A stretch of DNA of 64,000 bases from Xanthomonas fragariae (GTDB taxonomy: Bacteria > Pseudomonadota > Gammaproteobacteria > Xanthomonadales > Xanthomonadaceae): the NCBI RefSeq assembly GCF_900183975.1, contig NZ_LT853882.1, positions 923,501-987,500 of the forward strand, read 5' to 3'. A program made the position numbers and the translations under genes. Under the pieces are notes generated by a model. The model was not told where the DNA came from, searched no databases, and saw only the letters and a list, made by a program, of their open reading frames with translations. Within the stretch, counting starts at the first letter, position 1. Each line of letters opens with the position of its first letter. Positions 32,424 to 41,948 of this stretch are shown here, one piece after another.

Positions 32424-35255
32424 ATGACACAGAACGACACTTCGACGCCGTGCGAGGTCTGCAACAGCAGCGGCCTGGCCATTCTGCCGGTGCGCTACAC
32501 CGTGGTGCCGGCGTCCTGTCCGGGGGCCGGACTGGGGCCGTTCCCCAAGGGGCGTGGCAGCAAGGAAGACGTCTCGCCCGCCGGCTACGACTACGCCGTG
32601 CGCACCTTGCGCCAGGGCATGCTCTATCTGTACTACGAACAGTCCGGCCCATATGGTGCCAGGCAATGGGAAGCCTATGCGGTGGCCGAGAACGGCACGC
32701 TGTGGCGGCAGGTTTCCGGATACGCAGCGCGGCGCATTGCCGGTGGCGTGCCGTCCTGCTCGCGCCCGGTGCACAACGCCGAGCGCATGGAGTTCATCAC
32801 CCTGCGCTACCCGCATATGTGCGGCACGGTGTGGGTGATGTTTTCCGAGCATCTGTTGACGCCTGCGACCCTCAAGCGCTACGCGGCCGACGCCACCTTG
32901 CGCGCCGAGCGTATGCAGCCCATCACCCCCAAGCAATGGATCGGCGCGCCGCAGGCCAAGGGCGATACGGTGCCGCTGTCCAGCGCCGACGACTTGAAGG
33001 CGGTGCTGGAATATCGTGGGTTCGCCGGAGAGGTCAGCGAGCCGGCGCAGCTGCCGTACCTGCGTCAGCCCAGGGCGATCAGCGGCAAGGACGGCAGCTA
33101 CACGGCCGATGTGCTGCGGGCCAACGCCACCCGCTACCCGTGGTCGCTGCGCACGCATGCGGCCGGCGGCGCGTCGGAGGCGGCCGCCCTGCAGCAACGC
33201 TATGCGCTCATGTGCGCGGCCAGCCACAACGGCAAACAGGGCGATCAGCGGCAGACCTACACGCCGATGCTGCTGGGCCTGTGGGACGCAGTAGGCGTGG
33301 TGCACGAACTCAACGGCTACCGGCACGACGTGGTCGGGGCGATGGCGCGCTACAAGGAAGAGCGTGCGCTGGAATTCAACGCAATGGAGCACATTGAGGA
33401 AATCGACACGCTGCTGCAGCGCAATGCGGCGGTGCTGTCGGACCAGTACGCCCAGGCCAGCCGTGCGCGGATGGAGGAGATCGAGCAGGAACAATCCGGC
33501 GGCAATGCGCTCAAGCAACCAGGCATGGACGCGCTGCGCGCGCACGGGATCGCGTCCTCCAACGAGGGCACGTGGGACGGGCTGTCCAAGGCGCTGCTGC
33601 CGGTGTACCAGCGGCAGGCGCGGGAGACCTGGGAAAAGACGTATCGGCCACGGATCGACGAGGCCGCGTACGCGGCGTTCAAGGCCAACGCGCAGCGGTT
33701 CGGTCAGGCGGCGTTGGAGTTGCTGACGCAGCGCACGCAGGTGCTGGGCAAGTGGCTGTCCAATGCGCTGTTTTTGGCCACATTGGAGGACTACGACGGC
33801 ACCTCACCGGTCTGCGGGGTCCGCTTCGAGGAGGTGGTGACCACCGCCATCGAAGGGCTGGGGATGGACCCGGACGGTCGGCGACTACTGCAGGACCTGG
33901 CTGGCAATCTGGATGTGACAAGCCGCAGCTGCCTGCTGTGGCGAGTGGTGGCGCAAAACCAGACCGAGGTACGGCAGGAACTGGAACAGGCGCTGACCCA
34001 GGCGGATCAGCAAAAGAACATGGTGCTGTCGGCGGCCGGCGCCGGTTGGAGTGTGTTTGTCACGACGAGCAAGACGCTGAAGAAGTTCTTGAGCGTCTAC
34101 AAGGGCTTCGAGGCAGCGCAAAAGCAGGCCGCGCCCCTGACGGCCACGGACCGGATCTTGCGCGAAAGCGGGGTGGACCGGTTCGTGACCACGGCCGGTG
34201 CGTTCCTGCTCGATCGCTTCCCGCTCAACGGCGTGCAGGACAAGGTGGGCAATGCGCTGGTGCGCTTCGTATTGATGACGCGCGCGCTCTTGGATGAGGC
34301 CGAGGTCTCCGAGCTGATCAGCCAGGAGGCCAGCACCGGGGTGAGCGTCAAGCTGTACTTTGCGGAGCGGGTGGCGTACTACCGCAGCCAGCCACCGAGC
34401 AGCGGCACGCCGATGCTGTACGCCCTGCGCGACGTGGAGCGGCACAAGGGCGCCGCGCTGATGCGCGAGCGCTGGGCGCGCGCCGCCGAGAGCAGCCGCA
34501 ACGCGGTACGGCTGGGAGCGCTGACCGGTGTGCTGGAACTGGTGAATTTCATCAACCTGCTGGCCAAGTCGGACAAGCAGGCGCGCGACTACGGCAGCCT
34601 GGTGGCCTCGGGCGCCTCGCTGGTGTCGGTGTACAGCAGCATGGCCGAGAAGTTGAGCAAGGAGTTCTTCGGCGAGGCCAGCCGCAGCGTGGGCAAGATG
34701 AAGGCAATCGGTGGGTGGCTGGGTGGGTTCGGTACGTATGTTGGGGTTTATTATGATTTTGGTGAATATTTGAAGTCAAAAAATTCCGGAAATTCGGGTC
34801 TTGCCTTGGCTTACTTAGGTAAATCCGGCACTGGATTTTTAATTGGTGGCACCCAATTTCTCACTGCATTAGCTTATTCCGCTCCGGTATTAGAGAAAGC
34901 GATCGGCCGCAAAGGCGTGGTGATTTGGCTAGATGGACTAAGAGCTGGTCTACAAGCTGCAGCAGCTAAAGAGGGCGAGCAGGTGCTGGCGAAAGCCTCG
35001 ATGAAGCGTATGGCGGGCTGGATGCTGCGGCTTGGTGGATGGGAAGTGACGGTCGTCTTACTGGCAATCGATGTGCTGGTCTATACAATTGAGCCAAATG
35101 CGCTCGAAAAATGGTGCGAAAGCAACCGATTTGGGAAGATCAGTGAGGGCGGTTGGTTTGGCTTTGGTGCGAGTGGGCCTCAATATAAAACAGCAAAAGA
35201 TCAAGACGAGGCCTTCCTGAAGGCGATTGGGCAAGTCACAGTGCGCCATGTTTGA
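32424..35255 (+). CDS. VasX-like T6SS effector with MIX motif (module 2)
   Basis: 943 residues starting MTQNDTSTPCEVCNSSGLAI. The N-terminal CxxC and VasX-type block (LPVRYTVVPASCPGAG) and the MIX motif (LRQGMLYLYYEQ) align with the module 1 effector, as does the middle (YTPMLLGLWDAVGVVHELNG; HIEEIDTLLQRNAAVLSDQY). The C-terminus is hydrophobic (GFLIGGTQFLTALAYSAPVL and MLRLGGWEVTVVLLAIDVLV) and ends with the shared EPNALEKWCESN pattern. GC content drops sharply after about 34740, where the last fifth becomes AT-richer, suggesting that the toxic tip was swapped in by recombination. Likely a membrane-active antibacterial toxin. Confidence 0.87.
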   Translation: MTQNDTSTPCEVCNSSGLAILPVRYTVVPASCPGAGLGPFPKGRGSKEDVSPAGYDYAVRTLRQGMLYLYYEQSGPYGARQWEAYAVAENGTLWRQVSGYAARRIAGGVPSCSRPVHNAERMEFITLRYPHMCGTVWVMFSEHLLTPATLKRYAADATLRAERMQPITPKQWIGAPQAKGDTVPLSSADDLKAVLEYRGFAGEVSEPAQLPYLRQPRAISGKDGSYTADVLRANATRYPWSLRTHAAGGASEAAALQQRYALMCAASHNGKQGDQRQTYTPMLLGLWDAVGVVHELNGYRHDVVGAMARYKEERALEFNAMEHIEEIDTLLQRNAAVLSDQYAQASRARMEEIEQEQSGGNALKQPGMDALRAHGIASSNEGTWDGLSKALLPVYQRQARETWEKTYRPRIDEAAYAAFKANAQRFGQAALELLTQRTQVLGKWLSNALFLATLEDYDGTSPVCGVRFEEVVTTAIEGLGMDPDGRRLLQDLAGNLDVTSRSCLLWRVVAQNQTEVRQELEQALTQADQQKNMVLSAAGAGWSVFVTTSKTLKKFLSVYKGFEAAQKQAAPLTATDRILRESGVDRFVTTAGAFLLDRFPLNGVQDKVGNALVRFVLMTRALLDEAEVSELISQEASTGVSVKLYFAERVAYYRSQPPSSGTPMLYALRDVERHKGAALMRERWARAAESSRNAVRLGALTGVLELVNFINLLAKSDKQARDYGSLVASGASLVSVYSSMAEKLSKEFFGEASRSVGKMKAIGGWLGGFGTYVGVYYDFGEYLKSKNSGNSGLALAYLGKSGTGFLIGGTQFLTALAYSAPVLEKAIGRKGVVIWLDGLRAGLQAAAAKEGEQVLAKASMKRMAGWMLRLGGWEVTVVLLAIDVLVYTIEPNALEKWCESNRFGKISEGGWFGFGASGPQYKTAKDQDEAFLKAIGQVTVRHV

Positions 35256-35284
35256 TTCGTGCCACCACATATTAAAGAGAAATC

Positions 35285-36022
35285 ATGACACAAGATCCGA
35301 ATGCGCACACCCAAGTCATTGGCGGCACGCTGAGAAATGTAAGGCTAAAGAACACTACAGCAGAAGTATTCTTCCGCGCAGGTGACCGTGAGGGTATGGC
35401 GGCTACAGGTGTAGCAGCAGCAGCGCTTGGCTTGAGCGGTGCCGCCGCAGGAATGGTGACCATGTCAATGGAGGAGATGAGCGAGCCGGTATCGCAAGTT
35501 AGTTTTGATTTGGATGGAAAGCACGTGGAAGCGCTGCTGTGGAACTGGCCATTCAAGGATGGAGACGAGGTACAGGCAGTGGTGGAGCCAGCGCCGGATG
35601 GCGGATATACCGGATTTGCGGTATTAGATCCTAAGGAAAAGATCATTGTGCTGTATCCGCATGTCTCGGCAGGCGTGCGTGCGCACTGGAAGAACGTTTT
35701 TAAATTTTCTTTTTTTGCTGGAGCCGCGTTTGCATTATTTATGATCTCTGCTGCAATTTTGGGGGGGCGTTTAGCGAGCTTTTCTAATGCCAATTCCTCT
35801 CTCTCCTTCTATCTTTTAGCATTTTTGATGTTTGTTTCTATGTTTTTATGGATCGGCTACCGTATGGGTCGCCGCTTTACGCCGTTTATCTTGATGGCAG
35901 AGCCGATCTTCACCGTGTTGGGCTGGAAGGATGTCAAGAACATCAATCTTCGCAAGACGACCAAGGCCAAGAAAAAGCCAACCGACCCGCCTGCAATGGG
36001 CGACAGCTACTTCCGCTATTAA
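35285..36022 (+). CDS. Predicted membrane immunity protein (module 2)
   Basis: 245 residues starting MTQDPNAHTQVIGGTLRNVR, 29 bases after the effector stop. It shares the family architecture of the two module 1 proteins: AAALGLSGAAAGMVTMSMEE, VEALLWNWPFKDG, YPHVSAG, two membrane segments (FFAGAAFALFMISAAILGG; FYLLAFLMFVSMFLWIGYRM) and the tail KKPTDPPAMGDSYFRY. The membrane part is the most divergent section, as expected if it recognises the cognate effector's membrane domain. The immunity role is inferred from position and topology. Confidence 0.72.
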   Translation: MTQDPNAHTQVIGGTLRNVRLKNTTAEVFFRAGDREGMAATGVAAAALGLSGAAAGMVTMSMEEMSEPVSQVSFDLDGKHVEALLWNWPFKDGDEVQAVVEPAPDGGYTGFAVLDPKEKIIVLYPHVSAGVRAHWKNVFKFSFFAGAAFALFMISAAILGGRLASFSNANSSLSFYLLAFLMFVSMFLWIGYRMGRRFTPFILMAEPIFTVLGWKDVKNINLRKTTKAKKKPTDPPAMGDSYFRY

Positions 36023-36042
36023 CTGACATCAGCCCCAGCGCC

Positions 36043-36742
36043 GAGCACATGCAGCCGATCACGCCCAGGCAGTGGATCGACGCGCCGCAGTCAAAGGGCG
36101 ATACGGTGTCGCTGTCGAGCGTGGAGGGCTTGAAGGCCGTGATGGAGTATCGCGGGTTCGAAGGGGGGCTCGGTGAGCCGACGCAACTGCCGCATGTGCA
36201 AACGCCCAAAGCGATCAGCAACCCGGACGGCAGTTGCAAGGCAGAGGTGCTACAGAGCAGCGCGACACGCTACCCATGGTCGCTGCGGACCCATGCCACT
36301 GGCGGCGCTTGCGCCGAAGCGGCTTTGCAGCAACGCTATGCGCAGATGTGCGCGTCAAGCCACAACGGGCAAGCCGGTGAGCGGCGACAGACCTACACGC
36401 CGATGCTGCTAGGCCTATGGGATGCAGTGGGGGTGGTGCACGAACTCAACGGCTACCGGCACGACGTGGTCGGGGCGATGGCGCGCTACAAGGACGAGCG
36501 GGCGCTGGAATTCAACGCGATGGAGCACATCGAGGAGATCGACACGCTGCTGCAGCGCAATGCGGCGGTGCTGTCGGACCAATACGCCCAGGCCAGCCGT
36601 GCGCGGATGGAGGAGATCGAGCAGGAACAATCCGGCGGCAATGCGCTCACGCAACCAGGCATGGACGCGCTGCGCGCGCACGGGATCGCGTCCTCCAACG
36701 AGGGCACGTGGGACGGGCTGTTCAAGGCGTTGCTGCCGGTGC
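36043..36742 (+). pseudogene. Orphan internal fragment of a third VasX-like effector
   Basis: Translation from 36043 (AEHMQPITPRQWIDAPQSKG) to about 36742 (NEGTWDGLFKALLPV) matches residues of roughly 165-395 of the module 2 effector, with scattered differences (for example KDERALEF versus KEERALEF). There is no N-terminal MIX region and no C-terminal hydrophobic part. The fragment begins directly after the immunity gene and ends at a perfect 13-bp inverted repeat. It is the debris of a third cassette or a stored donor segment for recombination. The frame itself runs on to 36867 without similarity. Confidence 0.85.
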
Positions 36743-36794
36743 GACGTCCCCCCGCCCTGAGTAGCGGTTGGGTTCAGAGTCCGGGGGGACGTCG
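36742..36794. repeat. Perfect 13-bp inverted repeat at the effector fragment boundary
   Basis: CGACGTCCCCCCG (36742-36754) and CGGGGGGACGTCG (36782-36794) are exact reverse complements separated by 27 bases. The repeat lies precisely where similarity to the effector ends. It could be the end of a mobile element, a REP-like palindrome or a terminator stem without a T-run. Confidence 0.65.
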
Positions 36795-36895
36795 GCCGTC
36801 GCCGCTGACGTGGCGACCACCGACTTCTAAAAACACCTATAAAAACCTGCCTGTTTTGGCGTCATAGGGTCCGAGAAGACAGCGGTGGCCCTGCG

Positions 36896-37066
36896 ATGAA
36901 CAGCTTGCTTGCCGGACACGAACGCGCGTCCAAGCGCCAGCAGATGGGCGATCCACTGGCATTGCTATCGCGTCATATCGATTTCGCGGCGATCACCAAG
37001 ACGGTGGATGTGAAGCTGTCCTTGGGAACAGGCGAGCGCACTGGCCGAACGCCTCGGGTTGGTTGA
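36896..37066 (+). pseudogene. 5' fragment of an IS5-family transposase
   Basis: An ATG at 36896 opens 56 codons: MNSLLAGHERASKRQQMGDP, LALLSRHIDFAAITKTVDVK and LSLGTGERTGRTPRVG before a stop. The pattern resembles the N-terminus of IS5-type transposases, in which this region precedes the GGRPPxPTEVMVRMLVL block, missing here. It is not the same family member as copies A-C. Only the 5' end of the element remains. Confidence 0.5.
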
Positions 37067-37394
37067 ACGCGGCCAGATCGGTTTGGACGTGGTGGTGTCA
37101 GTGCCGCATCCACGCACACCGGGGGCGCTGGCGCTGCCAGCGATCCAGGCGCAGCTGCTGTCGCGCCTGCTGGGGACGGCACAGGTAGCAGCGTCAGCGC
37201 GCCGGGGATGTTGATGGAATCGGGATATTGCTGCGCGTGCCGGCTCGTCGCTGCGGCGTCTCGTCTAGCGCGCTGCGCGCGTGGGTTTGCGTCGGGGCCC
37301 GTGGCAACGCGCGACACGCGCACCGCACAGCCCCACACGAGCAGCGTGAGCCGGTCTCATCGCCCTGCGCTAGCACGTCCCGCATTCGCCACAC
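37067..37394. other. Gene debris between the IS fragment and clpB
   Basis: About 330 bases without a convincing gene. A plus-strand frame (37026-37214) reads EQASALAERLGLVERGQIGL and PGALALPAIQAQLLSRLLGT before a stop; its composition looks like a real protein end, but I do not recognise it. The remaining sequence up to the clpB promoter shows nothing supportable. Confidence 0.35.
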
Positions 37395-37422
37395 CTTGAA
37401 ACCCTGCACAGCAGCCGCATCT
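37395..37422 (+). promoter_or_regulatory. Sigma-32 (RpoH)-type heat-shock promoter of clpB
   Basis: CTTGAAA (37395-37401) and CCGCATCT (37415-37422) are separated by 13 bases, matching the RpoH consensus CTTGAAA-N(11-15)-CCCCATNT with one mismatch. The -10 ends 46 bases before the clpB ATG. Confidence 0.75.
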
Positions 37423-37468
37423 GCACGGTATCGCCGGATCTGCCGGCCACCAGTTCAGAGGATTTCCC

Positions 37469-40054
37469 ATGCGGATGGACAAGCTCACCTCGCGGTTTCA
37501 GCAGGCACTGGCCGACGCGCAGTCGCTGGCTGTGGGTCGCGATCACAACATTATCGAACCGGTGCACGTGCTCGCCGCGTTGCTCGACCAGAGCGGCGGC
37601 AGCACGCGCCCATTGCTGTCGCAGGCCGGCGTCAACGTGCCGTTGCTGCGCGAGCGGCTGGGCGAGGCGCTGGACACGCTGCCCAAGGTCTCCGGGCAGG
37701 AAGGCAACCTGTCGATCGGCAACGATCTCAACCGCCTGCTCAACCAGACCGACAAACTGGCCCAGCAGCATGGCGATGCCTTCATCGCCAGCGAGTGGTT
37801 CGTTCTGGCCGCTGCCGACGATGCCAGTGCGCTGGGCTTGGCGTTGCGCGCGGCCGGTGGCGACAAGAAGAAGATCGAAGCTGCTATCGACAAGTTGCGC
37901 GGCGGCGAAACCGTGCAATCGGAAAACGCCGAAGAACAGCGCGAGGCGCTGGAGAAATACACCATCGATCTGACCGCGCGTGCGGAGAGCGGCAAGCTCG
38001 ATCCGGTGATCGGCCGCGATGAAGAAATTCGCCGCACCATCCAGGTCTTGCAGCGTCGCACCAAAAACAACCCGGTGCTGATCGGCGAACCCGGCGTGGG
38101 CAAGACCGCCATCGTCGAAGGTCTGGCGCAGCGCATCATCAACGGTGAAGTGCCCGAAGGCCTGCGCGGCAGGCGCGTGCTGTCGCTGGACATGGGCGCG
38201 CTGATTGCCGGTGCCAAGTTCCGTGGCGAGTTCGAAGAACGCTTGAAGGCGGTGCTCAGCGATCTGTCTAAGAACGAAGGTCAGATCATCCTGTTCATCG
38301 ACGAACTTCACACCATGGTCGGTGCAGGCAAGGCCGATGGCGCGATGGACGCCGGCAACATGCTCAAGCCGGCGCTGGCACGTGGCGAGCTGCATTGCAT
38401 CGGCGCCACCACGCTGGACGAATACCGCAAGTACATCGAAAAAGATGCGGCATTGGAGCGGCGTTTCCAGAAGGTATTCGTGGGCGAGCCAACGGTGGAA
38501 GACACCATCGCGATCCTGCGCGGCTTGAAGGAGCGCTACGCTGTGCACCACGGCGTGGAGATCACCGACCCGGCAATCGTCGCGGCCGCTACGCTGTCCA
38601 ATCGCTACATCACCGACCGCCAATTGCCGGACAAAGCCATCGACTTGATGGACGAAGCAGCATCGCGCATCCGCATGGAGATCGACTCCAAGCCGGAAGA
38701 GCTCGACCGCCTGGAGCGCCGCCTGATCCAGCTCAAGATCCAGCGCGAGATGTTGAAGAAGGAAAAGGACGACGCCTCGCGTCAGCGCCTGGCCGATCTG
38801 GAAAACGACATCGGCAAGCTCGAGCGCGAGTTCTACGACCTCAACGAGCTGTGGAAGTCGGAAAAGGCCGCGTTGCAGGGCACCACCATGATCAAGGAAC
38901 AGATCGAGCACGCCAAGCTGGAACTGGAGGCCGCACAGCGTCGCCAGGATTACGCCAAGATGAGCGAGATCCAGTACGGCGTGCTGCCGCAGCTGGAAAA
39001 GCAGATGACGATGGCCAACGAGGTCGAACATCACGACTTAAAGCTGGTGCAGGACCGCGTCACTGCCGAGGAAATCGCTGAAGTGGTTTCGCGTTGGACC
39101 GGTATTCCGGTCAACAAGATGCTTGAAGGCGAGCGCGACAAACTGTTGCGCATGGAAGACGAGCTGCATCATCGCGTTGTCGGCCAGAACGAGGCGATCA
39201 AATTGGTCTCCGATGCGGTGCGGCGCTCGCGCGCCGGGCTTTCCGATCCCAATCGCCCGAGTGGCTCGTTCCTGTTCCTGGGTCCGACCGGCGTAGGCAA
39301 GACCGAGTTGTGCAAGGCCCTGGCGGATTTCCTGTTCGACAGCACCGAAGCGATGATCCGTATCGACATGAGCGAGTTTATGGAGAAGCATTCGGTCTCG
39401 CGTCTGATCGGTGCGCCTCCGGGGTATGTGGGCTACGAAGAGGGCGGTTATCTCACCGAGGCTGTGCGTCGGCGCCCGTATTCGTTGATCCTGTTGGACG
39501 AAGTAGAAAAGGCGCATGCCGATGTCTTCAACATCCTGCTGCAGGTGCTCGACGATGGTCGCCTGACCGATGGTCAGGGCCGCACCGTGGATTTCCGCAA
39601 TACCGTCATCGTGATGACCTCCAACCTGGGTTCGCACCAGATCCAGGAGCTCGGTGGCGACGGTAGCGCCGAGGCCTACACGCAGATGAAGGCCGCGGTG
39701 ATGGGCGTGGTGCAGGGTCATTTCCGCCCGGAATTCATCAACCGGCTGGACGACATCGTGGTGTTCCATCCGCTGGACAAGGCGCAGATCAAATCGATTG
39801 CGCGCATCCAGTTGCATGGTCTGGAGAAACGTTTGTCCGAGCGCGGCCTCAAGCTGGATCTGGACGATGCCGCGCTGGAATTGCTGGGCAACGTCGGTTT
39901 CGACCCGGTGTACGGCGCGCGCCCGCTCAAGCGTGCGATCCAGTCGCAGGTGGAAAACCCGCTGGCTCAGCAGATCCTCTCCGGCCAGTACCTCAGCGGC
40001 GACACCGTGCGCGTGCGTGCGCAGGGCGGGCAGCTAGAGTTCGGCAAAGATTGA
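37469..40054 (+). CDS. clpB: ATP-dependent disaggregase ClpB
   Basis: 861 residues, the usual ClpB length (E. coli 857). The N-terminal Clp_N repeats start [20 protein letters not shown]. The first AAA+ module has Walker [14 protein letters not shown] and Walker [17 protein letters not shown] long coiled-coil middle domain follows ([39 protein letters not shown]), then the second AAA+ module with [14 protein letters not shown] and [12 protein letters not shown] and a C-terminal D2-small domain ending QLEFGKD. With DnaK/DnaJ/GrpE, ClpB pulls polypeptides out of aggregates in the cytoplasm. Heat-shock control is supported by the RpoH-type promoter directly upstream. A second ATG two codons in (MDK) is an equally plausible start. 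Confidence 0.97.
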   Translation: MRMDKLTSRFQQALADAQSLAVGRDHNIIEPVHVLAALLDQSGGSTRPLLSQAGVNVPLLRERLGEALDTLPKVSGQEGNLSIGNDLNRLLNQTDKLAQQHGDAFIASEWFVLAAADDASALGLALRAAGGDKKKIEAAIDKLRGGETVQSENAEEQREALEKYTIDLTARAESGKLDPVIGRDEEIRRTIQVLQRRTKNNPVLIGEPGVGKTAIVEGLAQRIINGEVPEGLRGRRVLSLDMGALIAGAKFRGEFEERLKAVLSDLSKNEGQIILFIDELHTMVGAGKADGAMDAGNMLKPALARGELHCIGATTLDEYRKYIEKDAALERRFQKVFVGEPTVEDTIAILRGLKERYAVHHGVEITDPAIVAAATLSNRYITDRQLPDKAIDLMDEAASRIRMEIDSKPEELDRLERRLIQLKIQREMLKKEKDDASRQRLADLENDIGKLEREFYDLNELWKSEKAALQGTTMIKEQIEHAKLELEAAQRRQDYAKMSEIQYGVLPQLEKQMTMANEVEHHDLKLVQDRVTAEEIAEVVSRWTGIPVNKMLEGERDKLLRMEDELHHRVVGQNEAIKLVSDAVRRSRAGLSDPNRPSGSFLFLGPTGVGKTELCKALADFLFDSTEAMIRIDMSEFMEKHSVSRLIGAPPGYVGYEEGGYLTEAVRRRPYSLILLDEVEKAHADVFNILLQVLDDGRLTDGQGRTVDFRNTVIVMTSNLGSHQIQELGGDGSAEAYTQMKAAVMGVVQGHFRPEFINRLDDIVVFHPLDKAQIKSIARIQLHGLEKRLSERGLKLDLDDAALELLGNVGFDPVYGARPLKRAIQSQVENPLAQQILSGQYLSGDTVRVRAQGGQLEFGKD

Positions 40055-40268
40055 TTGTCGAGTCCTGAGTGCCGATTGGTCGGCCGCGGTCCTCGCGGCT
40101 GAGCGCTCTACTGTTTTGCTGTTCGGAGCGATTGGGCGGTTTCGAGATGGAGCTCGGATAAGGCAAAGCACTCTTCAGGTAGGGTTGGGGCGACGAGGAT
40201 GCGGTGATGCCTCACCGGGGTCCCGAGTTTTGTTGGCAGCTCTAATGGCCTTTCGAAGGGGAGGAATA

Positions 40269-40343
40269 ATGAAAAAGATCGCATCGAGCGGTTGGCAGTC
40301 TGTCAGCAGTTCCGATCCCGTACCTTCCGACCCTTGTTCCTGA
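40269..40343 (+). other. Short reading frame with strong ribosome-binding site, likely true start of next gene
   Basis: GGGGAGGAATA leads into ATG 40269 and 24 codons: MKKIASSGWQSVSSSDPVPS then DPCS and a stop. The Ser/Pro-rich composition resembles the secretion signal of type III effectors. The following gene is open in the +1 frame, where translation reads PTLVPDDPSNRTGPPAQAAW across the same DNA. A single-base indel near 40335 would join them. It may equally be a leader peptide. Confidence 0.45.
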
Positions 40344-40392
40344 CGATCCGTCAAATCGCACAGGTCCGCCGGCACAGGCCGCATGGGAAGGC

Positions 40393-41591
<1,199 letters not shown>

Positions 41592-41616
41592 AGGCGCGCC
41601 GGCCAATCCTGATACC

Positions 41617-41822
41617 ATGCGTGCCCTTGAGGTGATTGCCGGTTAGCCATTCTTAAACGGGAATCCGGTGCGTGGATCGTCTTGGCGAGACGCAATTCCG
41701 GAGCAGCCCGCGCAACGGTGGACGAGGTCAGATGCCGCAACACGCCACTGCGCGCACGCATGGGAAGGCGCGGCATCGGAGGCGCAACCTTCCACTCGCG
41801 AGCCCGGAAACCGGCCTGAGGG
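41617..41822 (+). promoter_or_regulatory. Cobalamin (AdoCbl) riboswitch upstream of btuB
   Basis: The leader carries the conserved cobalamin-element blocks in order: GGTTAGCC, AAACGGGAATCCGGTGCG (41654-41671), TTCCGGAGCAGCCCGCGCAA, GCCACTG, GGGAAGGC and the B12-box-like AGCCCGGAAACCGGCCTG (41802-41819). It ends about 127 bases before btuB. When adenosylcobalamin binds, such elements repress expression of the transporter. Confidence 0.9.
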
Positions 41823-41948
41823 ATTTACCCGGCACGCGGTGGGCGTGGCCTTGATCGTGTGGCGCTGCTGCGTCGACCGTCTGGCCCGTTGCTGCTTGTC
41901 GCCCCATTGCCCCCGCGCGGGTAGGCGCGGTTCCAGGAGCAGCAGCCG

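Noticed and set aside
37208..38022. Plus-strand frames across the clpB start
   Set aside because: They overlap clpB out of frame and lose protein-like composition; clpB is unambiguous.
40060..40110. Stem GCCGCG/CGCGGC after clpB as a terminator
   Set aside because: Only six pairs and no proper T-run follow; too weak to support.
40122..40145. Possible PIP box (HrpX site) upstream of the IQ-motif gene: TTCGG, 14 bases, TTCGA
   Set aside because: The spacer is 14 rather than 15 bases and the second half ends in A instead of B, so it fails the consensus; not listed as a feature.
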